Shown here one piece after another: positions 55,855 to 63,962 of a stretch of 64,000 bases of DNA (position 1 is its first letter; each line of letters opens with the position of its first letter). Where the stretch lies: positions 116,458 through 180,457 of the forward strand of contig NZ_BDBZ01000033.1 in the NCBI RefSeq assembly GCF_001613245.1. The letters run 5' to 3'. The stretch is from Nocardia speluncae NBRC 108251 (GTDB lineage Bacteria; Actinomycetota; Actinomycetes; Mycobacteriales; Mycobacteriaceae). The position numbers were made by a program, and so were the translations under genes. The notes under the pieces are model-generated. The model saw only the letters and a list, made by a program, of their open reading frames with translations. It did no database searches and had not been told where the DNA came from.

Positions 55855-56820
55855 ATGGACATAGTCGAGTTACGGACACCCACAGCAATAGTTCGGCACG
55901 GTGCAGGACGTTTGGTAGTCCTTCGCCCCGAAGCCGACGGCGATACCGAGACCGACGGCGAGCGCGTTCTCGACGTAGCGGTCACCGACCTGCTGGAAGT
56001 GCGGCTCAGCCGGCGCGCCGATGATGCGGTCGTCATCGAGATCTACCTGCGTTATCCGACCCCGGTGCTGGTCGGAGTGCCCGCCGACCGGACACCACTT
56101 CCGGTGCTGATCGCCGAGCACGACGTTCCCGCCGCCGCCGGGATCGTCTCGCGGATCAACGACCAGATCCTCGCCGCGCAGCGGATCGATATCTCGGCAC
56201 CGGCGCTGAACGCCCCGGCCCCCGAGGAAACCGAACGCGGCACTATCCGGGCGGACGTCGATCGGGCCGTAGGCCGGATGTCGGTCACCGGACGGGGCGA
56301 GACGGCTCTGCACGATCTGCACAGTCTCGTCGACGCTGACGAGTACGTGCTGGAGACTGCGTACGTAATCGCCCATCCGCCGGTCGGCGACGACGACGCC
56401 TGCCTGCTCACTGTCACCACGAAACGCCTGCTCCTGGCGTCGCTGAGCACGGACGAACCCTACGCCCACGATCTGCCGATTCCGATGATCATGATGGCGC
56501 GGGCCACGGAGGAACCCGGTTCGATGGCAGGCGGGCTGCGTGACGCGGATCGCCGCCCCATCGTCGAGGTGCGCGACGGCAACACCACGATCTGCTTCAC
56601 GGGGCTGGATCGCGCCGATACCGAACGCATGACCTACGCCATCAACTTCGCCGTCCGGCTGATCGCCCTCGACGGTTCGGCGGGGCCGGCCGATCCGAGC
56701 GTCGCGCAGCTGTACTCCGAATGGGAACTACTGGTCGAACGCCACTCATTGGGAATGGTCGACGACACCCAGTTCCAGCGCTACGGCCGCGGCATCCTGC
56801 GCTCCCTGCCGGGTATCTGA
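55855..56820 (+). CDS. Hypothetical protein with SHOCT-like C-terminus
   Basis: A 321-residue protein not assigned with confidence. No signal peptide or membrane segment. Two beta-rich regions (about residues 5-110 and 165-275) with alternating hydrophobics (CLLTVTTKRLLLASL) look like PH-like repeats. The last 35 residues, VAQLYSEWELLVERHSLGMVDDTQFQRYGRGIL, resemble a SHOCT-type short helical module found at the ends of many actinobacterial proteins. The ATG at 55855 has AGGGGGT upstream. It opens the accessory block between ftsH and hpt. Confidence 0.6.
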   Translation: MDIVELRTPTAIVRHGAGRLVVLRPEADGDTETDGERVLDVAVTDLLEVRLSRRADDAVVIEIYLRYPTPVLVGVPADRTPLPVLIAEHDVPAAAGIVSRINDQILAAQRIDISAPALNAPAPEETERGTIRADVDRAVGRMSVTGRGETALHDLHSLVDADEYVLETAYVIAHPPVGDDDACLLTVTTKRLLLASLSTDEPYAHDLPIPMIMMARATEEPGSMAGGLRDADRRPIVEVRDGNTTICFTGLDRADTERMTYAINFAVRLIALDGSAGPADPSVAQLYSEWELLVERHSLGMVDDTQFQRYGRGILRSLPGI

Positions 56821-56834
56821 CGGGCTCGGTTGCA

Positions 56835-56889
56835 CGGCTCGGCGAGAGAGTCCAGGGGTCCAGAACCTGGACAGCCTTTCGCCGAGCCG
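56835..56889. terminator. Nested hairpins between convergent genes
   Basis: Outer 11-base stem (CGGCTCGGCGA at 56835-56845, TCGCCGAGCCG at 56879-56889) encloses an inner 7-base stem (GTCCAGG 56850-56856, CCTGGAC 56866-56872). It sits between two convergent stops and suits a bidirectional terminator. Confidence 0.75.
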
Positions 56890-56912
56890 GTCCTACCTCG
56901 TGCGCATCCGGA

Positions 56913-57728
56913 CTACCCCAGGCCTATACGACGCCACGGGCTGGTCGGGCGTAGCCATAGTCGTAATAATTCCAGCCGGCGGTCCACTCCGCCGTCCTTG
57001 AGTTCGGCCAGGTCTTCGCATGCCTGCCAGTAGGTCCAGCCGGTGAGGTAGGCGTCGCCGAACTGGCGCCAGTTGCGGTATTTGCGCTGGGCCAGCGGTA
57101 GCGCGCGGGCAAGATAGTCCCAGGCCACGTCCGTTTCGATATAGCCGGCGGTATAGGCCATCCGGGCCACCGCGACCACTCGCGCCAGATCCCACGCGTG
57201 GATATCGGCGGGCAACGGACGGGACAGATGATCGGTGAAACCGATTTTGATCGCTTGGGACCAGATGTCGTAGTCGCGGACCAGGGCTTCGGAATTATCG
57301 ATACCGCGGAACGAGGCGACCTGCCGGAGGAAGGCGCGGTGCCGGTCGGCGCGCTCACCGAACCGGTCTCGTTCGCTGGCGTTCAGTGATGCGGTCACGA
57401 GCGGGTGTACCAGGGCATAGAGCGGGGCGTGCATACCTTCGAGGAGTTGTTCCATCGAGGCGCGAGCCTCGGTACCGTCGGTGATTCCCCAGGCTCCGGT
57501 GAGCGTGTCGATGGCCAGTTCGCGGCGATCACCCAGCGGATGGTCGCGTTCGGGGCCGAGCATCAGTTCGTCGTGGAATGCGTCCCAGCGCGCCGAATAA
57601 AAGGCGCCCAGCGACAATGCCCGCAGGCGGTCATCGTCGATCTGTGCTCCGGACCAGTGGTCCTCCTCGCGCTTGTCGAGCTCCGGATAGGGGAAGGGGG
57701 TCGGCGTGGGCAATCCGGCAACAGCCAT
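56913..57728 (-). CDS. DUF1266 domain protein
   Basis: A 271-residue soluble protein. The C-terminal part fits DUF1266: IHAWDLARVVAVARMAYTAGYI, DVAWDYLARALPLAQRKYRNWRQFGDAYLTGW. The N-terminal half has RLRALSLGAFYSARWDAFHDEL. Members are scattered in accessory regions and their function is unknown; some are linked to polymorphic toxin or stress loci, which cannot be concluded here. Encoded alone, convergent with the preceding gene. The start is an ATG at 57728. Confidence 0.75.
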   Translation of the reverse strand: MAVAGLPTPTPFPYPELDKREEDHWSGAQIDDDRLRALSLGAFYSARWDAFHDELMLGPERDHPLGDRRELAIDTLTGAWGITDGTEARASMEQLLEGMHAPLYALVHPLVTASLNASERDRFGERADRHRAFLRQVASFRGIDNSEALVRDYDIWSQAIKIGFTDHLSRPLPADIHAWDLARVVAVARMAYTAGYIETDVAWDYLARALPLAQRKYRNWRQFGDAYLTGWTYWQACEDLAELKDGGVDRRLELLRLWLRPTSPWRRIGLG

Positions 57729-57830
57729 ACCGTGAGTGTAGGACCCCCGTCCGAGGCGGGACCGGTCAATGTGTTTTCACATTTTCGGCTTGGCCTGTCA
57801 CGGCACTGGTTCCGGCGCTAATGTGCATTC

Positions 57831-58085
57831 ATGTGTAGAAACATCACCGTCTTGCGAGGTCTGGAACCCGCCGCCACCGAGGAGGAGATCTACGCCGCAG
57901 CACAGCAATATGTGCGCAAAGTCGGTGGCCTGTCCGGGCTGAGTACGGCCACCAAACCCGCGGTGGACAAGGCAGTGGCCGCGGTCGCCGAGGCGACCAC
58001 CGCCCTGCTGACAGAGTTACCCGACCGGCGCGTTCCGCCCACCTCCGAACCGCCACTGCGCCGGCTGGCTCGGGAAAATCTGTAA
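57831..58085 (+). CDS. DUF2277 protein
   Basis: An 84-residue protein matching DUF2277: MCRNITVLRGLEPAATEEEIYAAAQQYVRKVGG, with the conserved Cys at residue 2 and a helical C-terminus. Function is unknown. A short divergent gap separates it from the DUF1266 gene; an aldehyde dehydrogenase gene follows 171 bases later. Confidence 0.88.
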   Translation: MCRNITVLRGLEPAATEEEIYAAAQQYVRKVGGLSGLSTATKPAVDKAVAAVAEATTALLTELPDRRVPPTSEPPLRRLARENL

Positions 58086-58256
58086 CCACTCACCTACCGG
58101 GACGCCGCGACCGGGCGCGGTAACCCCAGACAAGCTTCCCCGCATCAATGAGTTACTGAGGCAGTAACCGATGAATTGTGTCACGATCGGTGCTGTGCGC
58201 TGATCCACTGTGATCGGCCACCAGCGGTTCCAGCACGACGCAGTGGGAGAACAGCA

Positions 58257-59846
58257 GTGACCGATAACGAATCGGAACAACCCGATACCGAACCCGCGAC
58301 GGGCCGGCCCCAGGACGCGGATATCCGAGTCCTCAACCCCGCGACCGGCGAGATCGTCGGCAGCGTTGCCGATACTCCGGCCGAGCAGGTTGCGGCGCGA
58401 ATCGCCGAACTACGCGAGCACCAGCGCGAATGGGTGGCCATAGGCGCGAGCGGGCGCAAGGAATGGCTGCTGAAGCTGCAGGACTGGATCATCGACAATA
58501 CCGAGGCTCTCGCCGACGTTCTCCAGTCCGAAACCGGTAAGCCCCGGGTGGATTCCCTCATAGATCCGATCTTCGGCAGCGATCTGATCGGCTACTACGC
58601 ACGGCGCGCACCCAAATTCCTGGCCGACGAGCATCCTGCCCCACACAGCCCGCTGGCCCGGGTGAAACGGCTGACCACGGTATTCGAACCGTATCCGGTG
58701 GTCGGCGTGATCACGCCGTGGAACTTCCCGCTGGCCATGCCCCTCCTCGATGTGATCCCGGCCCTGGCAGCCGGAGCCGCAGTGATCTTGAAGCCGTCCG
58801 AGGTCACCCCGCTCTCTGCCCTCGAACTGGCTCGCGGCTGGTCCGAGATCGGCGCACCCCCGGTGTTCTCCGTCGCCACCGGGGCGGGCGCGACAGGCGC
58901 GGCAGTGGTCGACAACGCCGATTACATCCAGTTCACCGGCTCCACCGCCACCGGCCGCCGGATCGCCGCCGACTGCGCCGCCCGCATGATTCCCTACAGC
59001 CTGGAGCTGGGCGGTAAGGATCCGGCGATCGTGCTGGCCGATGCCGATCTCGATCGCGCCGCGCACGGTATCGCGTTCGGCGGCATGTTCAACTCCGGCC
59101 AGGTCTGCATCTCGGTGGAACGGGTTTATGTCGAGGCCTCGGTCTACGACGAATTCGTCGCCAAACTGACCGCGAACGTGAAATCCCTGCGGCAGGGTCG
59201 CGACGGCCGCACCCCCCGCAACGATGTCGGAGCCATGGCCAACGAGAACCAGGTCGCGATCGTGTCCCGGCATGTCGAGGAAGCGGTGGCCGCGGGTGCG
59301 AAAGTACTGACCGGCGGCAAACGGACCGGCGAGGGCACGTTCTTCGAACCGACGGTCCTGGTCGATGTCGACCACAGCATGTCCTGTATCACCGAGGAGA
59401 CCTTCGGACCGACCCTGCCGGTGATGAAGGTCGCCGACGAGGCCGAGGCCGTCCGACTGGCCAACGATTCGGTGTACGGCCTGTCCGCCTCGGTGTGGAC
59501 CGGCGACAAGGCCCGGGGCGAACGGGTCGCGCGCGCATTGAACGCCGGCGCGGTGAACATCAACGATATTTTCGCCAACCTGTTCAACTTCGCGCTACCG
59601 ATGGGCGGCTGGGGCGACTCCGGTGTCGGCGCCCGCTGGGGCGGCGCCCAAGGCGTGCGCAAGTACTGCAAAGCCAAGGCGATCACCACACCGCTGCTGC
59701 CGACACAGGAACGCGAGCTGACCTGGATGCCGTACGACCTGAACAAGATCCTGATCGGGCTCGGCGCCATGCGCGCGGCCGGTGCGCGCGGTATGCGCCG
59801 AATCGACCTTCCCGCCCTGCTCCGACTCAAGGGAGACAATCGATGA
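58257..59846 (+). CDS. Aldehyde dehydrogenase (succinate-semialdehyde dehydrogenase-like)
   Basis: A 529-residue NAD(P)-dependent aldehyde dehydrogenase. Motifs: VITPWNFPLAMPLLDVIPAL, FTGSTATGRRIA, the general-base Glu in LELGGKDPAIV and the catalytic Cys in NSGQVCISVERVYV. It ends in an about 50-residue C-terminal extension (ELTWMPYDLNKILIGLGAM) that may be membrane-associated. The GTG at 58257 follows GGGAGA. It overlaps the SDR gene (ATGA), suggesting paired oxidation of an alcohol and aldehyde. Substrate unknown. Confidence 0.92.
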   Translation: MTDNESEQPDTEPATGRPQDADIRVLNPATGEIVGSVADTPAEQVAARIAELREHQREWVAIGASGRKEWLLKLQDWIIDNTEALADVLQSETGKPRVDSLIDPIFGSDLIGYYARRAPKFLADEHPAPHSPLARVKRLTTVFEPYPVVGVITPWNFPLAMPLLDVIPALAAGAAVILKPSEVTPLSALELARGWSEIGAPPVFSVATGAGATGAAVVDNADYIQFTGSTATGRRIAADCAARMIPYSLELGGKDPAIVLADADLDRAAHGIAFGGMFNSGQVCISVERVYVEASVYDEFVAKLTANVKSLRQGRDGRTPRNDVGAMANENQVAIVSRHVEEAVAAGAKVLTGGKRTGEGTFFEPTVLVDVDHSMSCITEETFGPTLPVMKVADEAEAVRLANDSVYGLSASVWTGDKARGERVARALNAGAVNINDIFANLFNFALPMGGWGDSGVGARWGGAQGVRKYCKAKAITTPLLPTQERELTWMPYDLNKILIGLGAMRAAGARGMRRIDLPALLRLKGDNR

Positions 59847-60676
59847 CCACCACCGATTCCATCCGCGGCAAGGTTGTCGTGATCACGGGCGGCGCACGCG
59901 GAATCGGCCTGGCCACCGCCGTAGCGCTGGCGAAACTGGGCGCGAAGATCGCGATCGGCGATATCGACGAGAAAACGGTGAAGGAATCGGGCACCGATTA
60001 CGATTTCGATCACTACGGCCGCCTCGATGTCACCGATCAGCCGTCGTTCACCGCTTTCCTCGACGATGTCGAGCGCGAACTCGGACCGATCGACGTACTG
60101 ATCAACAATGCGGGGATCATGCCGACCGGGCGGCTGGTCGACGAGTCCGATCAGATCACCCGCCGGATCCTGGACATCAACGTCTACGGCGTGATCCTCG
60201 GGTCGAAGATCGCCCTGGCCCGGATGCTCGAGCGCCGGCACGGGCACATCATCAATATCGCGTCGCTGGCCGGTGAGACGCATATTCCGGGCTTGGCCAC
60301 CTACAACGCGTCCAAGCATGCGGTATTGGGTTTCACCGATACCTTGCGCGAGGAGTACCGCGGAACCGGTGTCGAATTCTCCTCGGTCCTGCCGACGCTG
60401 ACCAGGACCGAACTCGGGTCCGGGGTCGCCGCACCCAAGGGCCTGCCTGCCGCCGAACCGGAGGATATCGCCGGCGCGGTGGTCCGGCTCATCACCAAGC
60501 CCAAGGCGAAGGCCCGGGTAACCCGGGCTGCGGGCGCCATGTCGGTTTTCGTGAACCTGCTGCCGCAACCGGTGGGTGATGCACTCGGCCGTTCGATGGG
60601 GTCGGCGCAGACCTTCCTCGGCGACGTGGACAGCGAACAACGCAGGGCTTACGAGGAACGTATCCGCAACGACTGA
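59843..60676 (+). CDS. Short-chain dehydrogenase/reductase
   Basis: A 277-residue SDR. NAD(P)-binding GGARGIGLAT, the structural NNAG (INNAGIMPTG), and the catalytic Ser-Tyr-Lys set (NIASLAG, TYNASKHAV) are present. The ATG at 59843 overlaps the aldehyde dehydrogenase stop, so the pair is coupled and may oxidise an alcohol to an acid in two steps, possibly of lipid or sterol origin. The longer frame further upstream is an overlap with the dehydrogenase gene. Confidence 0.92.
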   Translation: MTTTDSIRGKVVVITGGARGIGLATAVALAKLGAKIAIGDIDEKTVKESGTDYDFDHYGRLDVTDQPSFTAFLDDVERELGPIDVLINNAGIMPTGRLVDESDQITRRILDINVYGVILGSKIALARMLERRHGHIINIASLAGETHIPGLATYNASKHAVLGFTDTLREEYRGTGVEFSSVLPTLTRTELGSGVAAPKGLPAAEPEDIAGAVVRLITKPKAKARVTRAAGAMSVFVNLLPQPVGDALGRSMGSAQTFLGDVDSEQRRAYEERIRND

Positions 60677-61104
60677 GACACCGATCTTCGATCGGCCGAT
60701 ACGCGCCACGGTCCACTGGCGAGGTGGCCGCGGCGTTGTCGCCGGCGCCATCGGACGCCCATCGAAACACTATTGTGATCAACATCACTTGACGTGCATA
60801 GTCGGGTAGAGGCCGCGCGAAAACCGCTTCCGCGGCCGGAACCCGAACAGTCCCGCGGCTTCATCCCCCGAGGTGGGCACCACATATTTCAGAAAGAGCT
60901 CTACCACCGGAAACGCCTGGATTTTTACGTCGTATCGCTCGCGATCGTCACACAGACCGCGCGCCGCGAAACCGATGATGCGCATCACCGTGACACCGAA
61001 TAAGCTGTCACTAACAAACCTGTCGACTGTTTCTGGGCCGCTATGCGGACCTTCTGAACATATTAGGGCTGGAAATTCAGCAACGATTCTGATAGCAAGG
61101 TGCT
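60677..61104. other. Intergenic region upstream of the LysR gene
   Basis: These 428 bases lie between the SDR and LysR genes. They include a CRP-like site (60774-60789), an AT-richer middle, and the inverted repeat at the LysR start. A 67-codon minus-strand frame (60785-60988) with coding-like codon use is possible but unsupported by a ribosome site. Confidence 0.4.
60774..60789. promoter_or_regulatory. CRP-like site
   Basis: TGTGATCAACATCACT fits TGTGA-N6-TCACA with one mismatch at the end. It is followed at once by TTGACG. A CRP/FNR-family regulator could act here; the target promoter is unclear. Confidence 0.4.
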
Positions 61105-61106
61105 AT
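61092..61106. promoter_or_regulatory. Inverted repeat at the LysR start
   Basis: ATAGC-N5-GCTAT reaches into the ATG of the lysR gene at 61105. A LysR regulator binding here could repress itself. The spacing is shorter than the usual T-N11-A box, although the ATAGCAAGGTGCTAT core is a perfect palindrome. Confidence 0.4.
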
Positions 61107-61989
61107 GGACCCGCATTTGCGCGATCTGCGGTATTTCGTCGCCGTCGCCGAGGAACTGCACTTCACCAACGCCGCTCAGCGGCTGCACATCGCTCAACCG
61201 ACACTGTCGCGTCAGATCCGGCAGCTGGAACGTCAGCTCGATGTGGTCCTGTTCGATCGCAACCAGCGCAGCGTCGCACTCACGGTTGCGGGTAAGGAAC
61301 TGCTGGGCGGCGCCCGCAAGATCCTGGAACTCTGGGAGACCACCAACGGCTCGTTGCAGGAAGCGGGCGAAGTACTGCGCGTCGGCCTGCAATCGAACCT
61401 GGGCCGCGGCCTGCTCAACGATCTGGAAAGCGCCAGCGGCCACCGGCTCGCGTTGCACCAGGCCTCCTGGACCGATCCGTCCAGCGGTCTGTCCGGCCGC
61501 CAGGCCGATCTGGCGCTGGTATGGCTCCCGCTGCCCGACTCCAACCGTTACCGCTGGCAGGTGCTACGCACCGAGCGGCGTTGGGTACTGCTACCGGAGA
61601 ACCACCCCCGGGCAGGGCAGGAAATGATCGACTTCGCCGATCTGATCGACGAACCGTTCATCGCACTACCCGCCGAAGCCGGCGCGGTCCGCGATTTCTG
61701 GCTCGGTAACGATGCCCGCAACGGCCGAGCGGCGAAGATCGGCGCCGAAGCCGCCACCCCGGAGGACCGGCTGGAAGCCGTCGGACTGGGACTGGGCCTG
61801 TGCATGCTGGCCGAGAACAACGTGCCGATGTATCGGTGGCCCGGCCTCACCGCGCGGCCCCTCACCGGGATCCCGCCGTGCGAACTCGCGATCGCCTGGC
61901 GCGCCGACGACAGCCGGCCCACCATCCTGGAATTCGGCCAGCGTGCCGTCGCCGGAGGTTTCGCGGAACCGCCCGCAATCCCGGCTTGA
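61105..61989 (+). CDS. LysR-family transcriptional regulator
   Basis: A 294-residue LysR regulator. The N-terminal helix-turn-helix is LRDLRYFVAVAEELHFTNAAQRLHIAQPTLSRQIRQLE; the rest is a periplasmic-binding-protein-like effector domain. Few LysR effector-pocket clues can be seen. It may control the upstream aldehyde dehydrogenase/SDR pair, which runs in the same direction rather than divergently, or genes elsewhere. The ATG at 61105 follows AAGG. Confidence 0.92.
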   Translation: MDPHLRDLRYFVAVAEELHFTNAAQRLHIAQPTLSRQIRQLERQLDVVLFDRNQRSVALTVAGKELLGGARKILELWETTNGSLQEAGEVLRVGLQSNLGRGLLNDLESASGHRLALHQASWTDPSSGLSGRQADLALVWLPLPDSNRYRWQVLRTERRWVLLPENHPRAGQEMIDFADLIDEPFIALPAEAGAVRDFWLGNDARNGRAAKIGAEAATPEDRLEAVGLGLGLCMLAENNVPMYRWPGLTARPLTGIPPCELAIAWRADDSRPTILEFGQRAVAGGFAEPPAIPA

Positions 61990-62014
61990 GTTTCGCGGCG
62001 CCGCCGGCGCCGCG

Positions 62015-62063
62015 GGGTTCGGCCCGACAGGCGTCATGCTTCAGCACGACGCGGGCCGAACCC
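62015..62063 (+). terminator. Hairpin after lysR
   Basis: GGGTTCGGCCCG (62015-62026) and CGGGCCGAACCC (62052-62063) form a perfect 12-base stem with a 25-base loop. It lies 26 bases after the stop. The adjoining bases 61995-62013 form a second small hairpin (GCGGCGCC-GCC-GGCGCCGC) related to the dispersed GC-rich repeat. Confidence 0.7.
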
Positions 62064-62095
62064 GCCGAGGGCCTCGCTCAACTCGGCACCGACGA

Positions 62096-62168
62096 TGGGC
62101 ACGTTCGATTCGGGAACACCCCCGCCGTCGGACGTTCGCCTCACCACTGGTGGGCACGTTCGGTTCGG
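62096..62168. repeat. Direct repeat between lysR and hpt
   Basis: TGGGCACGTTCGATTCGG (62096-62113) recurs at 62151-62168 with one change. The function is unknown; it lies in the lysR-hpt gap. Confidence 0.6.
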
Positions 62169-62193
62169 ACCATGCCCGCGAGCGATCAAGCCT

Positions 62194-62787
62194 TCAGTCG
62201 GTTTCGCCGCCGTAGACCCGCGGATGCAGGGTGCCGATATAGGGCAGGTCGCGGTAGCGCTCGGCGTAGTCCAGGCCGTACCCCACAACGAATTCGTTGG
62301 GGATATCGAAGCCCACATTCGCCACCTCGACCTGGGTGCGCAGCGCATCGGGTTTACGCAGCAAGGTCACCACCTCAAGCGAGGCCGGGTTGCGGGTGGA
62401 CAGGTTACGCATCAGCCAGGACAGCGTCAGCCCCGAATCGATGATGTCCTCGACGATCAGCACATTGCGACCGGCGATGTCCTTGTCCAGATCCTTCATG
62501 ATCCGCACGACGCCGGAGGACGAGGTGGACGACCCGTAGGACGAGACCGCCATGAACTCCAGCTGGGTCGGGACAGGTAGTGCCTTGGCGAGGTCGGTCA
62601 TGAAGAAGATTGCGCCCTTGAGTACTCCGACCAGCAGTAGATCCCCCTCCGGGGCATCGGCCGGGTACCGCTTGGAGATCAGTTCGGCCAGCTCGCCGAC
62701 CTTGGCCTCGATTTCTTCCTCGGTGATCAGGACCGAAGCGATATCGTCCCCGTACACGTCAGCTGGTTTCCCTTCGGTTCGGCTCAC
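62194..62787 (-). CDS. hpt: Hypoxanthine phosphoribosyltransferase
   Basis: A 197-residue type I phosphoribosyltransferase making IMP or GMP by purine salvage. The PRPP loop is VLIVEDIIDSGLT; other motifs are LLVGVLKGAIFFMTDLAKAL and VVGYGLDYAERYRDLPYIG. The GTG at 62787 overlaps the tilS stop (GTGA). hpt normally sits beside tilS and ftsH in actinobacteria; here ftsH is about 6.6 kb away. Confidence 0.96.
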   Translation of the reverse strand: MSRTEGKPADVYGDDIASVLITEEEIEAKVGELAELISKRYPADAPEGDLLLVGVLKGAIFFMTDLAKALPVPTQLEFMAVSSYGSSTSSSGVVRIMKDLDKDIAGRNVLIVEDIIDSGLTLSWLMRNLSTRNPASLEVVTLLRKPDALRTQVEVANVGFDIPNEFVVGYGLDYAERYRDLPYIGTLHPRVYGGETD

Positions 62788-63734
62788 CCGGTCGCGCGGG
62801 CAAGTGTCAGCCTGCCATGCTCGCGGACGACGACCAACCTGGTCCCCCGCTCTCCCCCACTCACCGCGACCCCGCCCTGGCCGTGCCAGGCCACCACAAG
62901 ATCGTCCACCGCCCGCAGATGTGCGCCGGTCACCACCCGCACCCCGCAGGCCAGCAGCCAAGCCCGCACGGCCCGGCGCCGCACTGCCGCTGCGGCGTCC
63001 GCGAGCACCACACAGGACAGGCCCATGCCTCCGAATTCCGCCCGGACAAGCAGTTCGGCAGCGAACTCGTCGAGTGCGGTGTTGTCCTCGCGTAACAGTT
63101 CGGCGGTACGAGCCAGCGCGGCCGCTGCTCTACCGCCGAGCACATCTTCCAGGAGCGGCAGGACTTCGGTGCGCAGGCGGACGCGAGTGAACTCCGGGGA
63201 AAGATTGTGTGGATCCTCATAGGGCGCCAGACCCAGATCCGCGCAGAACTGCCGGGTGGTCTCCCGCCGGATATGCAGCAGTGGCCGACCCCATGGCTCG
63301 TCGAACGGTGCCATGCCCTGGATCGATCGTGCGCCCGAGCCGCGGCCGAGTCCGAGGAGTACGGTTTCGGCCTGATCGTCGAGCGTATGCCCGAGCAGCA
63401 CCGGAAACTCATTGCGCGCGTGGTCGAGCGCGCCGTAGCGGGCGGTGCGTGCGGCCGCCTCCATACCGCCGGGACCTTCGACATCGACCGGCAGTATGCG
63501 CGCCGACCGGCAGCCCAATGCTCGCGCGGTGGCCGCCGCTGTCGCCGCGACCTCGTCCGATCCTGCCTGCAACCGATGGTCCACGACCAGCGCGTCCACC
63601 GTCGCTGCCTCGGCGACTGCCGCGGCGGTCAAGGCCAGCGAATCGGCGCCGCCCGACAGGGCCACGGCCACCTTCGATTCCGCGGGCCGGAACCGCGTCA
63701 GCCAATCCCGGACGGCGTGCCGCAGAGTCAGCAC
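62784..63734 (-). CDS. tilS: tRNA(Ile)-lysidine synthetase
   Basis: A 316-residue PP-loop enzyme converting C34 of tRNA-Ile(CAU) to lysidine. The PP-loop is VALSGGADSLAL; family motifs LGHTLDDQAETVLLGLGRGSGARSI and SPEFTRVRLRTEVLPLLE are present. The GTG at 63734 with GGAGA eight bases upstream is preferred. The frame continues upstream to a GTG at 63824, but those 30 codons consist in part of a copy of the dispersed repeat and have no ribosome site. Confidence 0.95.
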   Translation of the reverse strand: MLTLRHAVRDWLTRFRPAESKVAVALSGGADSLALTAAAVAEAATVDALVVDHRLQAGSDEVAATAAATARALGCRSARILPVDVEGPGGMEAAARTARYGALDHARNEFPVLLGHTLDDQAETVLLGLGRGSGARSIQGMAPFDEPWGRPLLHIRRETTRQFCADLGLAPYEDPHNLSPEFTRVRLRTEVLPLLEDVLGGRAAAALARTAELLREDNTALDEFAAELLVRAEFGGMGLSCVVLADAAAAVRRRAVRAWLLACGVRVVTGAHLRAVDDLVVAWHGQGGVAVSGGERGTRLVVVREHGRLTLARATG

Positions 63735-63804
63735 CGCGGGCGTCTCCGGTAACAGGATCGGCCGTGCCGTAGCGCTGTGAGATGGCGCCACGGGGTCTGG
63801 GCGG

Positions 63805-63825
63805 CCCTTGGTCTCGTTCTTCACT
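63805..63825. repeat. 21-base exact repeat upstream of tilS
   Basis: CCCTTGGTCTCGTTCTTCACT minus its last base is also found at 46757-46776; the full 21 bases match 46757-46777. It is the 3' part of the GC-rich dispersed repeat; an ATGGCGCC copy of its 5' part lies at 63782-63789, with the hairpin part deleted. Confidence 0.75.
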
Positions 63826-63962
63826 GCTCCGCTCCTGCTGGAATCGGCGCCGTCTTCAGCCCGTTGGGGTGGGGCGCTGTCACCCCTGACCTTCGCATCT
63901 TCACTATGGCTGTGGCGGGGTGTGGGATGCCGATTAGCCCCCCGCTTTCGGGTAGACCATCC

